From contig CAMNQN010000121.1 of the NCBI GenBank assembly GCA_946549155.1, positions 1 through 10,270 of the forward strand: DNA of 10,270 bases. The letters run 5' to 3'. How positions within the stretch are numbered: position 1 is the first letter of the stretch; every line of letters starts with the position of its first letter. The notes beneath the pieces were generated by a model, which was not told the origin of the DNA, did no database searches, and worked only from the letters and a program-made list of their open reading frames with translations. The DNA is from an uncultured Lachnospiraceae bacterium (GTDB lineage Bacteria; Bacillota; Clostridia; Lachnospirales; Lachnospiraceae). Below are positions 4,805-10,270 of this stretch, one piece after another. A program made the position numbers and the translations under genes.

Positions 4805-6241
4805 ATGGAAAAAGAAATGTTAGAGACCGTCGTTTCCGGCGAGGAAACCAAGGCGGTAAAGCCGGATTATGAATCGGAAATTTTAAATATTATCCGCAGC
4901 AATGCGTCTCCGAAAATTTTGTGTGACAGGCTGGAGGATTATCATCAGAATGATATCGCGGAGGTTTTGCCGGATCTGGTGCTGGCGGAGCGGCGAAAGC
5001 TGTACCGGGTGATGGATCCCGATATGCTCTCCGGTATTCTGGAATACACGGAGGAGCAGGAGGCGGGCCGCTACCTGGACGAGATGGATATCAAGAAGGC
5101 TGCCGCGATTTTGTCCCGGATGGAGGCGGACACGGCAGTGGAGGTGCTGCGGGAGATTGAGAAAAACAAGCGCAGCCTGCTGATCGAGCTGATGGATGAG
5201 GCGATGCGCAGGGATATTGCGCTGGTGGCTTCCTTCGATGAGGACGAGATCGGAAGTAAGATGACCACAAATTATATTGTCATTGGAAAGGAACTGAATG
5301 TAAAGCAGGCCATGAGCGCCCTGATTGAGCAGGCTTCCAAAAATGATAATATTTACACGATTTTTGTGGTGGAAGAGGATAAGACCTTCTACGGTGCGCT
5401 GGATTTAAAGGAACTGATAACGGCCAGGCAGAACACGGATATGGAGGAGCTGATTATGACCTCTTATCCTTATGTGTACGCCAACGAGACGGTGGATGAG
5501 TGTATCGAGAAGCTGAAGGATTATTCAGAAAACTCCATCCCGGTGCTGGATAACAATAATCATCTGCTGGGTGTGATCACTTCCCAGAATATCATTGAGA
5601 TTGTGGACGACCAGATGGGCGAGGATTACGTGAAGCTGGCAGGCCTGACGGCGGAGGAGGATTTGCAGGAGCCGCTGAAGGAAAGCATGAAAAAGCGGCT
5701 TCCCTGGCTGCTGGTGCTGCTGGTGCTGGGGATGCTGGTATCGTCTGTGGTGGGAATTTTTGAACAGGTGGTGTCCCAGCTTACGATCATTATGCTGTTC
5801 CAGTCGCTGATTCTGGACATGGCGGGTAATGTGGGCACCCAGTCTCTGGCGGTGACCATCCGGGTGCTCACCGACGAGGCGCTGACCGGCCGGCAGAAGC
5901 TGGAGCTGGTGTTTAAGGAGACCCGGGTGGGGCTGTGCAACGGTGTTCTGCTGGGGACGGTTTCCTTTGCAGCGATTGGACTGTATATTTGGCTGATGAA
6001 GGGGAGAACGCTTCGCTTTGCTTATGCGGTGTCGGGCTGTATTGGCATTTCCCTGCTGGTGGCTATGGTGGTTTCCAGCGTTGTGGGTACCAGCATTCCG
6101 CTGTTTTTTAAGAAAATTCATGTGGACCCGGCGGTGGCGTCCGGCCCCCTGATCACCACGGTAAACGACCTGGTGGCGGTGGTGACCTATTATGGACTCA
6201 GCTGGCTGTTGCTGATTCAGGCGCTGCATCTGGCAGGGTGA
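4805..6241 (+). CDS. mgtE: Magnesium transporter MgtE
   Basis: This is an inner-membrane Mg2+ channel/transporter of 478 residues with the standard layout. A soluble helical N domain (about 25-145) carries the family's alternating short helices. A CBS pair follows (about 150-213 and 216-275), which senses cytosolic Mg2+. A connecting plug helix (about 283-300) leads to five transmembrane helices between about 300 and 475. Conserved pore-region signatures are GNVGTQSLAV (341-350) in the second membrane helix and TTVNDLVAVVTYY (451-463) in the last; D455 corresponds to the Mg2+-binding aspartate of the family. I start at 4805 because AAGGAAG stands about nine bases upstream and the protein then begins like its relatives. 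An upstream in-frame ATG at 4745, with GAGG before it, would add 20 residues with no family character. A long leader suggests post-initiation control. Confidence 0.95.
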   Translation: MEKEMLETVVSGEETKAVKPDYESEILNIIRSNASPKILCDRLEDYHQNDIAEVLPDLVLAERRKLYRVMDPDMLSGILEYTEEQEAGRYLDEMDIKKAAAILSRMEADTAVEVLREIEKNKRSLLIELMDEAMRRDIALVASFDEDEIGSKMTTNYIVIGKELNVKQAMSALIEQASKNDNIYTIFVVEEDKTFYGALDLKELITARQNTDMEELIMTSYPYVYANETVDECIEKLKDYSENSIPVLDNNNHLLGVITSQNIIEIVDDQMGEDYVKLAGLTAEEDLQEPLKESMKKRLPWLLVLLVLGMLVSSVVGIFEQVVSQLTIIMLFQSLILDMAGNVGTQSLAVTIRVLTDEALTGRQKLELVFKETRVGLCNGVLLGTVSFAAIGLYIWLMKGRTLRFAYAVSGCIGISLLVAMVVSSVVGTSIPLFFKKIHVDPAVASGPLITTVNDLVAVVTYYGLSWLLLIQALHLAG

Positions 6242-6347
6242 TGAGGGACCCTGGCGGCCATGGCAGGCCTTAAGGCAGGGGAAAAGAATCACAAAGATAT
6301 GAGTGAAATTTCGCGCAGCAGCGGTTGGAAGAGGAGAAAGAGAGAGT

Positions 6348-7382
6348 ATGATTCGATTTAATAATGATTATAATCATGGAGCCCATCCACGGATTTTGGA
6401 GGCTCTGGCATCGACGAACGGGGAGAGCTATGGCGGCTACGGAATTGATCCCTGGTGTGAGAGGGCGGCGGAGGAGATTGGAAAATATCTGGACTGTCCG
6501 GAGGCGGCGGTACATTTTCTGGTGGGAGGCACCCAGGCTAATTTTACTGTGATTGCCTCCGCGCTGAAGCCGTTCCAGGCGGTGGTCTGTGCGGACAGCG
6601 GCCACATCCATGTTCATGAGACGGGGGCGGTGGAACATACCGGACATAAGATCCTGGCGCTGCCTGGTAAGGATGGGAAGATTACGGCAAAACAGATTGC
6701 CGGGGAGGCGGAAAAATACCGTGTCAGCGGAGTGCGAGAACATATCGTACAGCCGAAAATGGTGTATATTTCCTTTTCCACGGAATATGGAACCATCTAC
6801 TCGAAAGGGGAGCTGGAGGAGATCAGCCGGGTATGTAAAGAATACGGGCTGTATCTGTTCGTGGACGGGGCAAGGCTGGGCTACGGCCTTGGGTCGTGCA
6901 GGGCGGATGTGACGCTGAAGGATCTGGCCCGTCTGACGGATGTGTTTTACATTGGAGGGACCAAGTGCGGCGCTCTGTTCGGGGAGGCGGTGGTGATCGT
7001 TAATCCGCTGCTGCAGGAGGATTTCCGAAGCTGCATGAAGCAGAATGGAGCCATGCTGGCCAAGGGCTGGCTGCTGGGGCTGCAGTTTTATGAGCTGTTC
7101 CGGGATGGCCTCTATTTTGAAATCACAAGAAAGGCCGATGAATACGCCATGCGGATAAAGAAAGCTTTTGAGGAGCGGGGCATCCCTTCTTATGTGGAGA
7201 GCTTTACCAACCAGCAGTTTGTGGTGGTGGAAAATTCCGTGGCGGAGAAGCTGGCGGAGAAATATGTGTTTGAATATGAGGAAAAAATCGATGAGAACCA
7301 TTGCTGTATCCGTTTCTGTACCAGCTGGAGCATAAAGGCGGAGGAAGTGGATGCGCTGGTGAGGGATATTCTGGCGCTGTAG
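6348..7382 (+). CDS. Threonine aldolase-like PLP enzyme (beta-eliminating lyase fold)
   Basis: This 344-residue fold-type I, pyridoxal-phosphate-dependent enzyme is of the L-threonine aldolase / beta-eliminating lyase family (cytosolic). Members cleave threonine or allo-threonine to glycine and acetaldehyde. The N-terminus has the family NDYNHGAHPRILEAL segment. GGTQAN (60-65) is the phosphate-binding turn, HIHVHETGA (86-94) holds the ring-stacking region, VDGAR (172-176) has D173 for the pyridine nitrogen, and the Schiff-base lysine is K206 in GGTKCGA. Length is typical. I place the start at ATG 6348, with GAGGAG 11 bases upstream; an in-frame GTG at 6303 would add 15 unconserved residues. 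It follows mgtE by 106 bp without a clear terminator or promoter, so cotranscription is possible but not shown. Stereospecificity (ltaE-like or otherwise) cannot be read from sequence. Confidence 0.9.
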   Translation: MIRFNNDYNHGAHPRILEALASTNGESYGGYGIDPWCERAAEEIGKYLDCPEAAVHFLVGGTQANFTVIASALKPFQAVVCADSGHIHVHETGAVEHTGHKILALPGKDGKITAKQIAGEAEKYRVSGVREHIVQPKMVYISFSTEYGTIYSKGELEEISRVCKEYGLYLFVDGARLGYGLGSCRADVTLKDLARLTDVFYIGGTKCGALFGEAVVIVNPLLQEDFRSCMKQNGAMLAKGWLLGLQFYELFRDGLYFEITRKADEYAMRIKKAFEERGIPSYVESFTNQQFVVVENSVAEKLAEKYVFEYEEKIDENHCCIRFCTSWSIKAEEVDALVRDILAL

Positions 7383-7508
7383 GGGGCCGGGCGATGCGGT
7401 GATAAAGCAGAAGAGGCCGGAAAAACGCGTATGTCCCGGGAAAACCGGGGAAATGGTATGCGGCGGCACATCATAAACAGAGAAAAGAAAATTCGGAGGA
7501 AATAACAG
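7383..7508 (+). other. Gap between the aldolase and kinase genes with a small hairpin
   Basis: These 126 bases contain a hairpin CCCGG (7435-7439) / CCGGG (7445-7449) with a GAAAA loop but no T-run, so it is not a convincing terminator. The right end holds the ribosome site GGAGG (7495-7499) for the next gene. I see no clear promoter. Confidence 0.4.
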
Positions 7509-8612
7509 GTGGAAGGGGAACAGTTATTACGGCAGATTATCGGAGAGTTTGACTGCGAGGGAACGGTGGAGGAGTGCATCCCATACGGGGAAGGGCATAT
7601 CAACAATACCTACCGGGTGGTTTGTGATCAGGAGGGAAAGAAGAACCGCTATATTCTCCAGAGCATCAACGGAAATGTGTTTAAGGAGCCGGAAAAGGTG
7701 ATGGAGAATATTGTGAACGTTACCGCATGGCTGAAAAGGAGGATCCAGGAAAACGGAGGCGACGCAGAGAGGGAAACGCTGAATCTGATCAAGACCAGGG
7801 GTGGAAACTCCTATTACTTTGATCCGGAAGGAACCTGCTGGAGGATGTATTATTTTATCCGGGATGCGGTATCCTTTGAACAGGTAAAGGATGTTAATGA
7901 TTTTTATCAGAGTGCGGTGGCCTTCGGGCGTTTTCAGCGGCTGCTGGCGGATTACCCGGCGCAGACGCTGCATGAGACGATCCCCGATTTTCACAATACG
8001 CAGGACCGGTTTTGCAAATTCAAAGAGGTGCTTAAGAAGGATCCCTGCGGCCGGGCGGCGGATGTGACGGAGGAGATTCAATTCGTTCTGGACCGGGAAG
8101 AGCTGGCAGGAGCTCTGTGCCGCCTTCAGGAGAAGGGAATCCTTCCCTTGAGAGTGACTCACAATGATACAAAGCTGAACAATGTCATGTTCGATAAGGA
8201 AAACCGGATGCCGATCTGTATTGTGGATCTGGACACGGTGATGCCGGGGCTTTCTGTGAATGATTTTGGGGATTCAATCCGTTTTGGAGCCAGCACGGCG
8301 GCGGAGGATGAGCGGGATCTGGAAAAGGTGTCCTGCGATCTGGAGCTGTACGAAGCCTACGTGAAGGGATTTATTGAGGGCTGCGAGGGCGCCCTGACGG
8401 AGGCGGAGCTGGACAATCTGCCCCTGGGAGCTATTATGATGACCTTCGAGTGCGGGATGCGCTTCCTGACAGACCATCTGGATGGAGACCATTATTTTAA
8501 GATTCACCGGGAAGGGCATAATCTGGACCGCTGCCGGACTCAGTTTAAGCTGGTGAAGGATATGGAAGAGAAGCTGGAGCAGATGAAAGCTATCGTGAAT
8601 CAGTATAGGTAA
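7509..8612 (+). CDS. APH-fold sugar kinase, N-acetylhexosamine 1-kinase (NahK)-like
   Basis: This 367-residue cytosolic phosphotransferase has the aminoglycoside-phosphotransferase / protein-kinase-like fold. The nucleotide loop is GEGHINNTYRV (27-37). The catalytic loop is THNDTKLNN (217-225), with catalytic base D220 and N225. The metal-binding segment is VDLDTVMPGL (239-248), with D240 and D242, followed by DFGDSIRFGAS. These strings closely resemble the bifidobacterial N-acetylhexosamine 1-kinase, which phosphorylates GlcNAc/GalNAc at C1 in the lacto-N-biose / galacto-N-biose pathway. The phosphorylase, galT and galE partners of that pathway are absent here, so the true substrate is uncertain. 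The start is GTG with GGAGG nine bases upstream; the next ATG is far inside. The following gene begins 34 bp downstream, so the two may share a transcript. Antibiotic resistance is unlikely given the motifs. Confidence 0.85.
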   Translation: MEGEQLLRQIIGEFDCEGTVEECIPYGEGHINNTYRVVCDQEGKKNRYILQSINGNVFKEPEKVMENIVNVTAWLKRRIQENGGDAERETLNLIKTRGGNSYYFDPEGTCWRMYYFIRDAVSFEQVKDVNDFYQSAVAFGRFQRLLADYPAQTLHETIPDFHNTQDRFCKFKEVLKKDPCGRAADVTEEIQFVLDREELAGALCRLQEKGILPLRVTHNDTKLNNVMFDKENRMPICIVDLDTVMPGLSVNDFGDSIRFGASTAAEDERDLEKVSCDLELYEAYVKGFIEGCEGALTEAELDNLPLGAIMMTFECGMRFLTDHLDGDHYFKIHREGHNLDRCRTQFKLVKDMEEKLEQMKAIVNQYR

Positions 8613-8646
8613 TTAAAAATAGTGTTTATATACATGGAGGTATAGC

Positions 8647-10113
8647 ATGGCAAAGGAAAATGTTTGGAAAACTTATACGGAAGAACAGTGCCGGGAGGTA
8701 GAAGCCCTGGCCGGAAATTACAGGGCCTTTCTGGACAACGGAAAGACAGAGCGCGAATGCGTGAAGGAAACCGTCCGCCAGGCGGAGGCTGCCGGGTATG
8801 TGAATCTGGAACAGGTAATCCGGGAAGGGAAAACGCTGAAGGCCGGGGATAAGGTGTATGCGGTCTGCATGAACAAGGCTGTCGCGCTGTTCTTACTGGG
8901 GGAGGAGCCCATGAAGCAGGGAATGCGGATTTTGGGCGCCCATATCGATTCTCCCCGCCTGGATCTGAAGCAGAACCCATTATATGAAGACACGGAAATG
9001 GTCTATCTGGATACCCATTATTACGGCGGGGTGAAGAAATACCAGTGGGTGACCATTCCTTTAGCGATACATGGCGTGGTGGCGAAAAAGGATGGTACTG
9101 TGACGGAAATCTGTATCGGGGAAAAGGATACCGATCCGGTTTTCTGTGTAACCGATCTTCTGATTCATCTGGCCGGAGAGCAGATGGAGAAAAAAGCGAA
9201 GGTAGTCATTGAGGGAGAAAATCTGGATGTGCTGATCGGGAGCCGCCCGCTTTCAGCGGAAGATGTCTGTGAGAAGGCGGAGGAAACCTGCGGAGGGACA
9301 TCCGGCGCAGAGGCGGAAGGATGCTGCAGTGAGGAGGATAAGAAGGGAAAAACGAAGGATGCAGTGAAGGCGGCTATCCTTAAAATCCTGAAAGAGAGCT
9401 ACGGTATGGAGGAAGAGGATTTTCTTTCCGCAGAGCTGGAGATTGTTCCTGCCGGCAAGGCCCGGGACTGCGGCCTGGACCGCAGTATGGTGGCAGCCTA
9501 CGGGCAGGATGACCGGGTATGCGGCTATACCTCCCTGGCAGCATTGCTGGAGATGACGGATGCGAAGCAGACCTGCTGCTGTCTGCTGGTAGATAAGGAG
9601 GAAATCGGCAGTGTGGGCGCCACGGGCATGCAGTCCCGCTTTTTTGAAAATACGGTGGCGGAGCTGATGAATTGCATGGGTCAGTACAGCGAGCTGGATC
9701 TGCGCCGCTGCCTGGCTAATTGCAAAATGCTATCCTCCGATGTAAGCGCAGCCTATGATCCTCTGTACGCTCAGGCCTTTGAAAAGAAAAATGCGGCTTA
9801 TTTCGCAAAAGGACTAGTGTTTAATAAATATACTGGTTCCGCAGGAAAGGGCCGTTCCAACGATGCCAATGCGGAGTACATCGGCTGGATCCGCAGGGTG
9901 ATGGAAGAGCAGCAGGTAGCCTTCCAGACCGCGGAGCTGGGCAAAGTGGATGTGGGCGGAGGCGGAACAATTGCCTATATCTCCGCCCTGTACGGGATGG
10001 AAGTGATCGACAGCGGCGTGCCGGTGCTGAATATGCACGCTCCCATGGAGATTACCAGCAAAGCAGATATTTATGAGGCGAAGAAAGGGTATCTGGCATT
10101 CCTGAAGGGATGA
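8647..10113 (+). CDS. M18 family metallo-aminopeptidase (aspartyl aminopeptidase type)
   Basis: This 488-residue cytosolic dinuclear zinc aminopeptidase removes N-terminal residues, often acidic ones, from peptides. The expected metal ligands are present: H99 (GAHIDSPRLD), D288/D289 (QDDRVCGY), the E318-E319 pair (VDKEEIGSVGATG), D365 (SSDVSAAYDP) and H464 (NMHAPMEI). The first part of the catalytic domain is split by the family's beta-barrel dimerisation domain (about 105-265). It is somewhat longer than many clostridial ApeA proteins because of a Cys/Glu/Lys-rich, probably disordered stretch at about 207-238, which contains C208, C215, C226 and C227 but no known motif. The ATG has GGAGG six bases upstream. 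It may be cotranscribed with the kinase gene. The stop is at 10111-10113, with about 80 bp of ordinary sequence before the poly-G end. The family is certain; peptide preference is not. Confidence 0.93.
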   Translation: MAKENVWKTYTEEQCREVEALAGNYRAFLDNGKTERECVKETVRQAEAAGYVNLEQVIREGKTLKAGDKVYAVCMNKAVALFLLGEEPMKQGMRILGAHIDSPRLDLKQNPLYEDTEMVYLDTHYYGGVKKYQWVTIPLAIHGVVAKKDGTVTEICIGEKDTDPVFCVTDLLIHLAGEQMEKKAKVVIEGENLDVLIGSRPLSAEDVCEKAEETCGGTSGAEAEGCCSEEDKKGKTKDAVKAAILKILKESYGMEEEDFLSAELEIVPAGKARDCGLDRSMVAAYGQDDRVCGYTSLAALLEMTDAKQTCCCLLVDKEEIGSVGATGMQSRFFENTVAELMNCMGQYSELDLRRCLANCKMLSSDVSAAYDPLYAQAFEKKNAAYFAKGLVFNKYTGSAGKGRSNDANAEYIGWIRRVMEEQQVAFQTAELGKVDVGGGGTIAYISALYGMEVIDSGVPVLNMHAPMEITSKADIYEAKKGYLAFLKG

Positions 10114-10195
10114 GGACGCAGGATGAGTCGGGGCCCCATGGCCATATACATCTGAAAAACATCTCCGGATACCAAGCAAAACTAAGATGGAGGCA

Positions 10196-10270
<75 letters not shown>

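Noticed and set aside
6251..6280. Palindromes around GGCCATGGC and GCCTTAAGGC after mgtE as a terminator
   Set aside because: They are short, essentially loopless palindromes without a T-run, so they are not credible terminators.
5525..6292. A 255-codon open frame on the - strand opposite the mgtE membrane domain
   Set aside because: The product is a His/Gln-rich shadow of conserved MgtE membrane helices, with no ribosome site or domain of its own.
6299..6361. A 20-codon frame starting ATG at 6299 just upstream of the aldolase start
   Set aside because: No ribosome site precedes it, and it overlaps the ribosome site and start of the real gene in another frame.
6270..7469. A 399-codon open frame on the - strand opposite the threonine-aldolase-like gene
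   Set aside because: Its product is rich in His, Arg, Gln and Pro with no recognisable domain. It is the mirror of a well-supported PLP enzyme whose GC-rich third codon positions remove antisense stops.

Overview
The window looks like a chromosomal contig end from an anaerobic Firmicute of the Clostridia, most likely Lachnospiraceae. This rests on strong AGGAGG-type ribosome binding sites, sigma-A type promoters, a HrcA/CIRCE-controlled small heat shock gene, and protein sequences of clostridial character (MgtE, an M18 aminopeptidase, a RecQ with an acidic insert). The taxon is an inference, because there is no rRNA or other marker gene here. All genes are housekeeping or metabolic. I see no phage, CRISPR, toxin-antitoxin or insertion-sequence gene.

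Layout. Positions 1-174 carry the terminator of an off-window gene and a promoter for a HAD-family phosphatase (175-816, +). A cysteine hydrolase of the isochorismatase family (835-1401, -) converges on it. The 1402-1600 gap holds back-to-back promoters for that hydrolase and for recQ (1601-3499, +). RecQ converges on hsp20 (3799-4245, -), and the roughly 300-bp gap between them contains a very large imperfect inverted repeat (3605-3777) that would fold into a 173-nt hairpin. Hsp20 is read from a promoter whose -35 box sits inside a perfect CIRCE operator (4381-4407). On the other side of the operator a long, structured, unidentified leader (about 4480-4804) precedes the magnesium transporter gene mgtE (4805-6241, +).

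Downstream, all on the + strand, come a PLP-dependent threonine-aldolase-like enzyme (6348-7382), an APH-fold sugar kinase resembling N-acetylhexosamine 1-kinases (7509-8612), and an M18 metallo-aminopeptidase (8647-10113). The last two are only 34 bp apart and may be cotranscribed. The three do not form an obvious pathway. The final 75 bases are almost pure G and are best read as a sequencing or assembly artefact at a contig end.

The most interesting signals are non-coding: the giant hairpin between recQ and hsp20, the CIRCE-embedded hsp20 promoter with a structured 5' UTR, and the mgtE leader, which has hairpins and possible small upstream reading frames but does not look like the classical M-box magnesium riboswitch.
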